A stretch of 64,000 bases of DNA. Source: an uncultured Anaeromusa sp. (lineage in GTDB: Bacteria > Bacillota > Negativicutes > Anaeromusales > Anaeromusaceae). Position numbers and translations under genes: made by a program. Positions 26,634 through 34,937 of this stretch are shown one piece after another (position 1 is the stretch's first letter; every line of letters begins with the position of its first letter). Location of the stretch: NCBI RefSeq assembly GCF_963676855.1, contig NZ_OY781460.1, positions 1,349,501 through 1,413,500 on the forward strand, in the 5' to 3' direction. The notes under the pieces are model-generated. The model was not told the DNA's origin and searched no databases. It worked only from the letters and a program-made list of their open reading frames with translations.

Positions 26634-26679
26634 CCGGTGGAGCGGAAGGAGAGCGAGCTAGGCTTGCTCTCCGCACCGG
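26634..26679 (+). repeat. Nested inverted repeat before the HUH initiator gene
   Basis: Outer arms CCGGTG (26634-26639) and CACCGG (26674-26679); inner arms GGAGAGC (26648-26654) and GCTCTCC (26666-26672). No T-run follows, which argues against a simple terminator. Its place 106 bases ahead of an HUH initiator gene makes a replication or nick origin possible. Confidence 0.45.
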
Positions 26680-26784
26680 GGATAGAAGTTATGAAGTTGG
26701 AACAATTATCAGAAAATTACAAGGCGATCTAATAATATTTACTTGAGTGGAACAGTCAATCTCAGAACAGTTTGGGGGTCGTTT

Positions 26785-27732
26785 ATGACAAAACAGAAAT
26801 TGCGTGCAGATGTTCCCTTTGTGGAAGCACGGCAACGTATCCACGTTAATCCGTTTGGCTCCAATATAATAGTGCGTATGGCTCATGAATACGTCGAAAT
26901 CGATATCTGGGGAGCTAATGTGCCGCTTCCGGGTGCAAAAAGAACAATGGAAGCCAATCGCAAGAACAATCCATGGTTACGTGTTATGAAGGAAATGAAC
27001 GAAGACTGCGTGAATGAATTAGACGAGGTTTTGATGAAAAGCAAGAACAAGGAGAAACAGGAGCGCTATAGGAAGCGTCAGAGTGAACGCAATCTGCGTC
27101 TTGTAATTAACAAGAACTTTAATCCTGCGACGGCTCAAATGCTAACTCTTACCTTTGCTGAACCGTTAACCTATGATGAGAGCGAACCGCTCTTTAAGAA
27201 GCTTTTGCAGAATTTACAGCGTAAGTATCAAAACATGAAGTATGTTGCCGTGATTGAGCCACATAAAAAAGAAGGCTATCATATGCATGCGATCGTTAAC
27301 CAATCGCTGGCCAAGACTCAGTTTGATGTGCATGCGTACATAAAGAGTGGTATTGTGAAAAGCAAAAAAGCTTCTTTGCCATATCTATGGCCGCATGGAT
27401 GGTTTGATCTGAAAGCACTGTCGGGAGGAGGAAATCTTGGAGGTTGCTTAGCCTCTTATCTTATGAAGAGGACAAGTTGTCCCGAATTTGAGCATAAGTT
27501 TAACTGGCGCAGAAGTCGAAACATCGAATGGTATGATATTTTGCGAGGGGAAGATGCGCTGGAGCTAATTAACGCATATCGCCTTGGTTGGGATGTCCAA
27601 GAAGTATATAGCTATTCCTGCTTTGATTTGGAGCATATTCAGTCGGTTCGGCACTATGAATTTTGTTTAGAATCAACGGAGAGGAGCCGGCGGTTGGCAA
27701 TAGCATCGCTTAATGTAGCGAGCTGTGCATGA
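26785..27732 (+). CDS. HUH-endonuclease replication initiator (Rep)
   Basis: 315 residues with the three motifs of rolling-circle initiators: motif 1 MLTLTF (about residue 119), motif 2 GYHMHAIVN with the metal-binding His166/His168, and motif 3 YLMK with the nicking Tyr225 and Lys228. It is expected to nick one strand at an origin and start rolling-circle replication of the excised island. A mobilisation role cannot be excluded. ATG at 26785 is chosen over a TTG at 26743 because the latter has no ribosome site. Upstream is a nested inverted repeat; downstream, after 470 bases, a replication-type ATPase. Confidence 0.75.
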   Translation: MTKQKLRADVPFVEARQRIHVNPFGSNIIVRMAHEYVEIDIWGANVPLPGAKRTMEANRKNNPWLRVMKEMNEDCVNELDEVLMKSKNKEKQERYRKRQSERNLRLVINKNFNPATAQMLTLTFAEPLTYDESEPLFKKLLQNLQRKYQNMKYVAVIEPHKKEGYHMHAIVNQSLAKTQFDVHAYIKSGIVKSKKASLPYLWPHGWFDLKALSGGGNLGGCLASYLMKRTSCPEFEHKFNWRRSRNIEWYDILRGEDALELINAYRLGWDVQEVYSYSCFDLEHIQSVRHYEFCLESTERSRRLAIASLNVASCA

Positions 27733-28203
27733 AGTAAGGAGACAAGAGAAGCGCTGTCTATGACAGGATATTGCGATTGGATGCTCAGGTGTGCTGGTAG
27801 TAGTTTAAGCATAAAAGAGTACTTGGCGGCAGCTTTACAAAGGGGGCTGTCGCCTTTCCTTTTAGAAGGCCGTATGTAATGACGGAAAAACGCAGGTAAC
27901 CTATTACGTACCTCTTCAGAAACGAATATAATGCCGACAAAGGAAAGAAAAGAAAGAATGCAGTAATCATGCGGGTTTGTTCCTAGTAAAGGGGGGCAGG
28001 GGAAGGGAAACGGGTGCGTTTCGCTAAAACGGCGCAAAGCACTAGGTAGAGCCGGAGAAAATAAAATTTTTTTGCGGCTTCTGTGACAACGGGAAGTCCT
28101 CAGATTCACAGAGGCAGGATATCTTCGCCGAAGCAAAGAATATCTAAAGCTTAAATTCACATAATACATATGGTACGAGTTGGAATAATGGAGGTAGCAG
28201 TAA
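27733..28203. other. Gap between Rep and replication ATPase
   Basis: 471 bases. A possible 39-codon frame (27760-27879, starting MTGYCDWMLRCAG) is seen, but AAGGAG is 19 bases before its ATG, so support is weak. An inverted repeat CTGTGA/TCACAG (28081-28086, 28106-28111) is present. GGAGG at 28191-28195 serves the next gene. Nothing else is recognised. Confidence 0.4.
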
Positions 28204-29967
28204 TTGAGAAGGCTTAATGCTAAGGATGCAATGCGGATTACTACGTTAAGGAGTCATGGCTTTGATTATCGCGATGGTTGGATGATTGCAATCAAGGAGG
28301 GAAAGAAAGGCGTTACGGAAAAAGTGCTTGCTAACTTTCTGGCTTGGCCTATTCGCGAGGTTGTTGTTGATGATGGTTTTGAGCAAAAGCGCTATGTTGA
28401 TATTGAAGGGCTAGGAGCAGATGGGAAAGAGCTTAAAGAAGTGCGCCTTGGCTATAGCGAATTCATGGGAAATTTGTCGACAAGTTTGTCTAAGCACTGG
28501 GGAATGGATGTCATTATCAAACCAAGAGCTAAAGATGATCTCCGGGTGGCTTTGCAAGTTTTAGGCCTGTCGTGCAAAAAAGAAACAGTATTTACTCACA
28601 CGGGATGGCGAAACATTGATAACAATTGGGTATTCCTGCATGCTGGTGGTGCGATTGGGGCCAAAGACGTCAGCGTCGATCTTAGTGAAGGTGGCGATGT
28701 TCTTGGAAGGTATCAATTGCCGGAGGTAGTAGAGGAACCAAACGAAGCCGCGAAGGTTGCCTTTTCGGTGTTAGCGCTGGCCAAGCCTGAAATATCGTAT
28801 CCTCTCTTTGCAAGCGTATTTTTAGCTCCATTAGCAGAGGTGCTGCGTTTCCAGTCCTTGCAAGGGGATTTCATGCCGTTTATGGTTGGCCGAACGCAAA
28901 GTGGTAAGTCTTCATTAGCTGCGCTATTCCTATCGTTCTTCGGAGACTTTGACAAGAATCACTTTCCAGCGAGCTATAAGCAAACTGCCAATAGTTTAGA
29001 GAGAGTTTGCTTTTTGCTCAAAGATGCTCTATGCGTAGTAGATGACTTTTTTCCAGGCCAGTCGCATCAGGAACGGACCAAAATGAAAGAAATGGCGCAG
29101 CGACTTGCCAGAGCTTATGGCGATGGAGCAGTTAGGCAGCGTCTTCAAGGCGGGAAATTGCAAGGTTTATGGGCACCTCGCGGATTGGCAATTAGTACAG
29201 GTGAAGAAAGACCAGAAATTGGCGAATCTGGCCAAGCTCGCTTCTTATTCATTGATGTTAACCGTGGCGATGTAAACTATGAAGCATTGTTAAGTTTACA
29301 TCAGGAGCGCAAAGCGAAGTTAACAAGCTTTATGCGCTTGTATTTACAGTGGGTGGCTGTTAACTGGGAGCGGATTCCGGATCTCTTTGAGGAAACGTAT
29401 CGTAAGGCCGGAAAACTATTTTTTCATGAAGAATATAGCGGACGTATTAATGAGTCCTTGGCGAAACTATGCGGTGCGATGGAAGTCGTTTTGACATTTG
29501 CAACAGAGAGTGGCTTTATTAGCCAGGAAGAGTATGAATCCTATGGGAAAAATGCATATCAGGCCTTTTCAAAAGTTTTGGAAGAAAACGTGAAGAGCTT
29601 GGTGGATGAAAAGCCAGCACAGAAGTTTGTGGCCGCTTTTCGGGAAATTCTGCAGCAACAACCTTGGCGGTTATGCCGACTGGAGGATAAAGAACTGCCT
29701 TCAAATCACCTAGGATGTTATGATGAGGAATATTATTATGTATTTCCGAATGCATCCTTTCGAGCAGTTCAAGAATACTGTAGAGCGACCGCGTCTATTT
29801 TCCCTGTAGGCGATAGAACCTTGTGGAAGCATTTGCGCGATGAAAATATTATTGAAGTAAGTTATTCGCGTGGGCGCAATACGGTTCAGGTTCGTATGGC
29901 TTGCCTGGACGGCAAGAATGTTGACGTTTTGAAGATGCCGCGAAGTGCATTTGAAATAGATGAATAA
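28204..29967 (+). CDS. P-loop ATPase of the replication module (DUF927/helicase-like)
   Basis: 587 residues. A central ATPase domain has Walker A MVGRTQSGKSS and Walker B DALCVVDDFFP, and an Arg-bearing ISTGEERPE segment. The C-terminus resembles a winged helix (about 520-580). DUF927-type proteins in mobile elements are helicase/primase partners, so it may unwind DNA for the Rep protein. The start is TTG at 28204 with GGAGG at 28191-28195; an in-frame ATG at 28231 is an alternative. I cannot name a closer family. Confidence 0.65.
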   Translation: MRRLNAKDAMRITTLRSHGFDYRDGWMIAIKEGKKGVTEKVLANFLAWPIREVVVDDGFEQKRYVDIEGLGADGKELKEVRLGYSEFMGNLSTSLSKHWGMDVIIKPRAKDDLRVALQVLGLSCKKETVFTHTGWRNIDNNWVFLHAGGAIGAKDVSVDLSEGGDVLGRYQLPEVVEEPNEAAKVAFSVLALAKPEISYPLFASVFLAPLAEVLRFQSLQGDFMPFMVGRTQSGKSSLAALFLSFFGDFDKNHFPASYKQTANSLERVCFLLKDALCVVDDFFPGQSHQERTKMKEMAQRLARAYGDGAVRQRLQGGKLQGLWAPRGLAISTGEERPEIGESGQARFLFIDVNRGDVNYEALLSLHQERKAKLTSFMRLYLQWVAVNWERIPDLFEETYRKAGKLFFHEEYSGRINESLAKLCGAMEVVLTFATESGFISQEEYESYGKNAYQAFSKVLEENVKSLVDEKPAQKFVAAFREILQQQPWRLCRLEDKELPSNHLGCYDEEYYYVFPNASFRAVQEYCRATASIFPVGDRTLWKHLRDENIIEVSYSRGRNTVQVRMACLDGKNVDVLKMPRSAFEIDE

Positions 29968-29970
29968 TTA

Positions 29971-30025
29971 TCGCCTACAACGCCTACGAAAGTTGATGAT
30001 ACAGCAGTGTAGGCGTTGTAGGCGA
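29971..30025 (+). repeat. 17-bp inverted repeat built from GTAGGCG units
   Basis: TCGCCTACAACGCCTAC (29971-29987) is repeated inverted at 30009-30025. Each arm holds two copies of the CGCCTAC heptamer, so four copies occur in total. It starts directly after the replication ATPase. Only three T residues follow, so a terminator is possible but not typical. Confidence 0.6.
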
Positions 30026-30160
30026 TGTTTTATGTTGGTATGAATAAAAAGGGAATTGTGGCAGGAAAGCAGGATTTTCCCAAGTAAAGGTAAAAACAAT
30101 AAACGGTATACCTGCTTTTCGTGAAAATGATAACTATGATAAAGCAGGCCAAGGAACGGC

Positions 30161-30583
30161 TTGAAGGGACTGGTTCGAATTAAGGCGATCACGGTACCGC
30201 AGCATTCCTTCTGTGAATGTCTCAATGCAGATATTGAAGCTGCGCAAGAAGTACATATTCTGGCCTCGTTTCTTATGGAATCTGGCATTAAGCTCATTTT
30301 GCCAGCTCTGAAAAAAGCGGTGGACAAAGACGTAGCCGTGCGGGTTCTTACCGGACGGTATCTTGGCATTACCGAGCTGGCGGCGCTGTATTTGCTTAAA
30401 AAAGAATTTGCCGAAGCGCCTAATTTTCAGCTGCGTTTGTTTCCGGACACCGCAGTGTCCTTTCATCCGAAGGCATACTTTTTGGATATGCCGGAAGGGC
30501 GAAAAGTATACGTGGGGTCGTCGAATCTTTCCTGGTCGGCGCTATGCAAAGGCTATGAATTTCCTTTTTTGCCAGCGAAGTAG
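30161..30583 (+). pseudogene. Phospholipase-D-like domain fragment (frameshifted)
   Basis: 140 residues resembling the PLD-like N-terminal domain found ahead of DEAD-box helicases in defence and restriction genes. The HKD-type motif is seen as SFHPKAYFLDMPEGRKVYVGSSNLSWSAL. The frame ends soon after a six-T run at 30565-30570. One added base there would join it to the MazG-like frame downstream (through FFASEVAEPRGGVRN). The helicase expected after a PLD domain is missing. It is most likely a decayed or frameshifted gene; a sequencing error in the T-run is possible. Start TTG at 30161, preceded by AAGGAAC. Confidence 0.55.
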
Positions 30584-30600
30584 CCGAGCCGCGCGGCGGC

Positions 30601-30963
30601 GTGCGCAATATTAAAGAGGCGGCAGTGGTGTATCCGGAAGAAACTGGCACCGTTATTCGGCATGATAAGCTCGTGCGCGACGGCATTCCCGAGGTCATTG
30701 CCAAGGCGGGCAAGAAAGCCGTCTGGCATCAGGAGAAAGACGCTAAGGAGCTATTTCATCGCCTCCAGCATAAGCTTCAAGAAGAAGCTATGGAATACCG
30801 CAGCAATCCTTGCGTGGAAGAGCTTGCAGATTTGACGGAAGTGCTGGACGGCATGGCACATCAGCAGGGGATTTCCATGGGAGAAGTCCTGCAGGTGAAA
30901 GCGCAAAAACGCAAAGAACGTGGCGGTTTTGAACAAGGGATTGTGCTGGAGAGAATAGAGTGA
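30601..30963 (+). CDS. MazG-like nucleotide pyrophosphohydrolase
   Basis: 120 residues. The portion from HDKLVRDGIPEVIAKAGKK to KRKERGGFEQGIVLERI matches the small house-cleaning NTP-pyrophosphohydrolases (KLVRDKIPE...EEL.DL.EV...RGGF). The metal-binding helices with EEAMEYRS and EELADLTEVLDG are present. It may be the C-terminal part of a fusion with the PLD fragment before it, since the frame is open upstream without a start. No good ribosome site is visible for the GTG at 30601. It is followed by the restriction operon. Confidence 0.65.
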   Translation: MRNIKEAAVVYPEETGTVIRHDKLVRDGIPEVIAKAGKKAVWHQEKDAKELFHRLQHKLQEEAMEYRSNPCVEELADLTEVLDGMAHQQGISMGEVLQVKAQKRKERGGFEQGIVLERIE

Positions 30964-31049
30964 ATACTTGTTAAGCGAAATGAAGTAAAAAGCATTCTTG
31001 TTAAGTTAACAACATTGTAGAAAACATGCGAAAACAGGAGGAACTATTA

Positions 31050-32552
31050 ATGGCTAATGGCAATAACACAGCATCAATCGGTTTCGAGCAGCAAATTTGG
31101 GGGGCCGCGGACATTCTCCGGGGCAACATGGATGCTGCTGAGTACAAGCATGTTGTGCTGGGGTTGATTTTTCTAAAATATATATCCGATAAGTTTGAAG
31201 CGAGATATCAAGAACTACTTGAAGACGATGATGATGTAGAGGACAAAGATGCATACGCAGAAGTGAACGTATTTTTCGTACAACCCTCTGCTCGATGGGG
31301 CGTTATCGCTGAAGCTGCGCACAAAGAAGAAATCGGCACGGTCATTGATGATGCGATGCGCACCATTGAAAAAGAAAACAAGCGCCTTAAGGATATTCTT
31401 CCTAAAAATTATTCCCGAGGCGAATTAGATAAACGTCGCCTCGGCAATGTAGTGGATCTGTTTACCAATGTAAAAATGATTGAACATGGTAGTGATACGG
31501 ATATCCTTGGCAGAACGTATGAATACTGCCTTTCCAGATTTGCAGAAATGGAAGGCAAACGTGCCGGTGAATTTTTTACACCGTCCTGCGTTGTACGGAC
31601 GCTTGTTGAGGTGTTACAGCCATTCCAAGGAAGAGTGTATGATCCGTGCTGTGGGTCGGGAGGAATGTTCGTTCAGTCAGCCGACTTCGTAAGTCACCAT
31701 TCTGGGAACATCAATAACTTATCTGTCTTTGGTCAGGACTCAAACCCAACAACGCGAAAGATGGCGATTATGAACCTTGCTATACACGGTATTGAAGCTG
31801 ATCTTGGAGGATATAATGCTGATACTTTCCACAACGACCTACACAAGACGCTGAAGGCGGACTTTATCCTAGCCAATCCCCCATTCAATCTCTCAGACTG
31901 GAACGACGGTTCTCTAAACGACGATCCCCGTTGGAAATATGGGCTACCTCCGTCCGGCAATGCAAACTTTGCATGGCTTCAGCACATGATTTACCACCTT
32001 GCCCCGACCGGCAAAATCGGCATGGTGCTTGCTAACGGTTCTCTCTCATCCCAGAGTGGCGGCGAGGGCGACATCCGGCGCAAAATCGTAGAGGATGACC
32101 TCGTGGAAGGAATCATCGCAATGCCCACACAGTTGTTCTATACAACGCAGATCCCCGTATCACTGTGGTTCATCAGCCGCAACAAAAACCAGAAGGGCAA
32201 GACACTATTCATCGATGCTCGAAAAATGGGGACAATGGTTAATCGTCGCTTGCGCGAGATGACTACAGAGGATATCGCCAAGATTGCCGCCACTTTCGAG
32301 GCATTTTCCGAAGGAACACATGAAGATGTAAAAGGCTATTGCGCTGCCGCAACCACGGAAGACATTGCTAAGCAGGATTACATTCTCACCCCGGGAAGAT
32401 ATGTCGGTATGGAGGAGCAGGAGGATGATGGCGAGCCCTTTGAAGAGAAAATGGCACGGTTGACTGGGGAGCTCTCGGAGATGTTCAATCGCTCGCATGA
32501 ACTTGAGGACGAAATTCGCAAAAGGCTGGGGAATATTGGTTATGAGATGTAA
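31050..32552 (+). CDS. hsdM: Type I restriction-modification methyltransferase subunit
   Basis: 500-residue N6-adenine methyltransferase. The N-terminal HsdM_N domain contains LRGNMDAAEYKHVVLGLIFL (shorter form AEYKHVVLGLIFLKYIS). SAM motif I is DPCCGSGGMFVQS (near 198) and motif IV NPPF (276-279). It methylates the host recognition site and forms the core with HsdS. ATG at 31050 has AGGAGG at 31036-31041. It opens the operon hsdM-hsdS-FRG-hsdR and overlaps hsdS by 11 bases. Confidence 0.96.
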   Translation: MANGNNTASIGFEQQIWGAADILRGNMDAAEYKHVVLGLIFLKYISDKFEARYQELLEDDDDVEDKDAYAEVNVFFVQPSARWGVIAEAAHKEEIGTVIDDAMRTIEKENKRLKDILPKNYSRGELDKRRLGNVVDLFTNVKMIEHGSDTDILGRTYEYCLSRFAEMEGKRAGEFFTPSCVVRTLVEVLQPFQGRVYDPCCGSGGMFVQSADFVSHHSGNINNLSVFGQDSNPTTRKMAIMNLAIHGIEADLGGYNADTFHNDLHKTLKADFILANPPFNLSDWNDGSLNDDPRWKYGLPPSGNANFAWLQHMIYHLAPTGKIGMVLANGSLSSQSGGEGDIRRKIVEDDLVEGIIAMPTQLFYTTQIPVSLWFISRNKNQKGKTLFIDARKMGTMVNRRLREMTTEDIAKIAATFEAFSEGTHEDVKGYCAAATTEDIAKQDYILTPGRYVGMEEQEDDGEPFEEKMARLTGELSEMFNRSHELEDEIRKRLGNIGYEM

Positions 32553-33669
32553 AGACTGGCAACCCTTAAAATGGGGAGATATTGCGACGTTAGAGTATGG
32601 TAAATCTTTAAAAGGCTATAAATGTAATGAAGGTGAAGTTCCTGTATTTGGCACTAATGGACGTATTGGCTTTACTGATAAACCGCTATGTAATTCTGAG
32701 GGCGTAATAGTTGGAAGAAAAGGCGCTTATAGAGGCGTTCATTATTCCAAGGTTCCTTTTTTTGTAATTGATACAGCTTTCTATTTAAAGCCTCTGAAGC
32801 AAGGCCTTTTCGATGTGCAATGGGCGTATTATGAGCTGCTCACAAAAAGGATCAATGACTTAGATAGTGGTTCTGCTATTCCTTCGACGAGTAGAGGTGA
32901 TTTCTACGCATTGCCAGTGTTAGTGCCACCACCAACAGAACAACGTGCAATTGCCAATATATTATCCGCTCTTGACAATAAAATTGAGCAAAACAGTCGT
33001 ATAAATCATCATTTAGAGCAGATGGTGCAGGCAATATATAAAAGCTGGTTTGTAGATTTCGAGCCATGGGATGGGGTTATGCCAGAAGACTGGCGTTTAG
33101 TTAAACTGGGGCGTCTTTGCCAAAGTATTTCGAAGACACACGCTTTCGATAAAGACAAGCTCATATTCCTTAATACTGGCGATATTGATAAGGGACAATT
33201 TCTTCATTCTAACTATTCCCAAGTAAGTGCCCTGCCAGGACAAGCTAAAAAGTCGATCTGTTGCGGCGATATCCTTTATAGCGAAATACGTCCTATTAAT
33301 AAACACTACGCATATGTCGGCTTCGACGCTCCAGATTATGTGGTATCGACAAAACTTATGGTCATAAGAACGGACGGAATTGATTCCAGACGATTATACC
33401 ATTACCTTACATCTCCTGATGTCTTAACAGAACTGCAACTTGAAGCAGAATCGCGTTCTGGTACCTTCCCGCAAATTCGCTTCGAGAACATTCAGCAATT
33501 GGAGATTGTCTTAGCTTCCCCCGAAGTCGAAAGAAACTTTACGGCCTTGCTTCATGATGTTTATGCCAAAATTGATGCGAATGTTGCTGAATCCAAACGG
33601 CTTGCCGAACTTCGTGGGACTCTTTTACCCCTCCTAATATCTGGCGAGTTATCAGTCGCAGATATCTAA
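32542..33669 (+). CDS. hsdS: Type I restriction-modification specificity subunit
   Basis: 375 residues with two target-recognition domains. Each is followed by a conserved helical spacer: PTEQRAIANILSALDNKIEQ with IYKSWFVDFEPWDG after the first, and ASPEVERNFTALLHDVY with RLAELRGTLLPLLISGEL after the second. It reads a bipartite DNA site and holds the HsdM and HsdR subunits. ATG at 32542 overlaps the hsdM end. The recognition sequence cannot be predicted. Confidence 0.93.
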   Translation: MRCKDWQPLKWGDIATLEYGKSLKGYKCNEGEVPVFGTNGRIGFTDKPLCNSEGVIVGRKGAYRGVHYSKVPFFVIDTAFYLKPLKQGLFDVQWAYYELLTKRINDLDSGSAIPSTSRGDFYALPVLVPPPTEQRAIANILSALDNKIEQNSRINHHLEQMVQAIYKSWFVDFEPWDGVMPEDWRLVKLGRLCQSISKTHAFDKDKLIFLNTGDIDKGQFLHSNYSQVSALPGQAKKSICCGDILYSEIRPINKHYAYVGFDAPDYVVSTKLMVIRTDGIDSRRLYHYLTSPDVLTELQLEAESRSGTFPQIRFENIQQLEIVLASPEVERNFTALLHDVYAKIDANVAESKRLAELRGTLLPLLISGELSVADI

Positions 33670-33717
33670 GCCGCTAAATGATGATTTATTACTTTCTAAC
33701 AATGAGGCGATCAAAAA

Positions 33718-34917
33718 ATGATTTTCGAAAAGAAAAAAGTGAAAATCACTTCTGTTAAATCATTTGTCGAGGAAATTACTCGTTTCAGAACTAATGTCTC
33801 AGCAATTAATGCTGAACAGTGGTTTTTTCGCGGACAAAAGAATGCTGCATGGGATGTCCGACCCAATATCTTTCGAGGTGACAAATTGTTTTCTGAGCAT
33901 ACTGTACTTGAAAGAGCGCAAAGACAAAATCATATTGAGTTTCGCGAATGTGATAATAAGTTTGAAATTCTCACGAAAACTCAGCACTATGGATTAGGTA
34001 CACGCTTGCTTGATGTAACTTTGAATCCATTAGTTGCGTTGTTTTTTGCAACTGAGCCTTCTGAGGAATTTGTAAAGAACAAAAATGGTCAATATACGCA
34101 ACTGAAGCATGATGGGAGAGTGTATTACAAGTTTACGGCTGGATGTTCATTGCAGGATATTCAGATCAGAATTGCAATGGCAATACCATTTGTTGAATTT
34201 GGTAAAAGTATGTCCCTGGATAAGTTTTGCACGAGTTTGAAGGATGATAATACTGTTTCGTTAAATGAGTACAATAAACTTGTTGAGGATGACTATTCGG
34301 AAATGGTACGGCTACTGCAAACCAATAGTTTTATGATTGCGGCAAATAGTAATATTAGACTTATACAACAACGTGGGGCATTTCTAATTTCACCATCGAT
34401 TAATATTAATACGTTTGCTGAAGTCAAGACTTCTTTACTGGTGAAGGCTAAGATGAATCTTGAAAAAGAATTTGGTGGTAGCTTTATTATCCCAGCTTCT
34501 AAAAAAGAGAAAATCCGGGAAGAACTTGACTTTTTTAATGTTAATGAAGCTACACTTTTCCCAGAATTAGAGCATCAAATGAATTATATACAAAATCAAT
34601 CGATTGCCCAGGGAGGCATCGTTGCTGATTACTCACAATATGGTCGTGAAAAATACAGCCCACCTTCGAGGGGATCAAATAAGTCTATATCTGATATATC
34701 AGATATAGTTCAATCTTCACTTCTCAATGCAAATGAAGAATTTATCTCAGAAATTATTGAAACAATAGGCCAATCAGTGCAAGTGGTGGATTGGCAAAAG
34801 AAAGAAAGTGTAATAAGTCATATCCGAAGAGTTGTTGCAAAAAAACTATCAGGAATTTATTCTGCTATCGACGCAAAACGCAAAGCAAATGAAATTGTTG
34901 ATAATTTATTGAACTAA
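33718..34917 (+). CDS. FRG-domain protein with an HsdR-like C-terminal tail
   Basis: 399 residues. The N-terminal FRG domain shows EQWFFRGQKNAAWDVRPNIF (Trp35 onward; shorter core WFFRGQ), then HYGLGTRLLDVTLNPLVALFFAT, of which GLGTRLLDVTLNPLVALF is typical of FRG. The C-terminus holds VDWQKKESVISHIRRVVAKK starting at about 357, matching IDWQKKESARAGMRRMVKK near the end of HsdR in both motif and distance from the C-terminus. In HsdR this helical tail is part of the domain linked to assembly on the HsdMS core, so this protein may bind the same core. The gene lies between hsdS and hsdR, 48 bases after hsdS and 20 before hsdR, so co-expression is likely. AT-rich compared with hsdR. FRG function is unknown. 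Confidence 0.8.
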   Translation: MIFEKKKVKITSVKSFVEEITRFRTNVSAINAEQWFFRGQKNAAWDVRPNIFRGDKLFSEHTVLERAQRQNHIEFRECDNKFEILTKTQHYGLGTRLLDVTLNPLVALFFATEPSEEFVKNKNGQYTQLKHDGRVYYKFTAGCSLQDIQIRIAMAIPFVEFGKSMSLDKFCTSLKDDNTVSLNEYNKLVEDDYSEMVRLLQTNSFMIAANSNIRLIQQRGAFLISPSININTFAEVKTSLLVKAKMNLEKEFGGSFIIPASKKEKIREELDFFNVNEATLFPELEHQMNYIQNQSIAQGGIVADYSQYGREKYSPPSRGSNKSISDISDIVQSSLLNANEEFISEIIETIGQSVQVVDWQKKESVISHIRRVVAKKLSGIYSAIDAKRKANEIVDNLLN

Positions 34918-34937
34918 ACTTTCAGGAGGCGACTATT

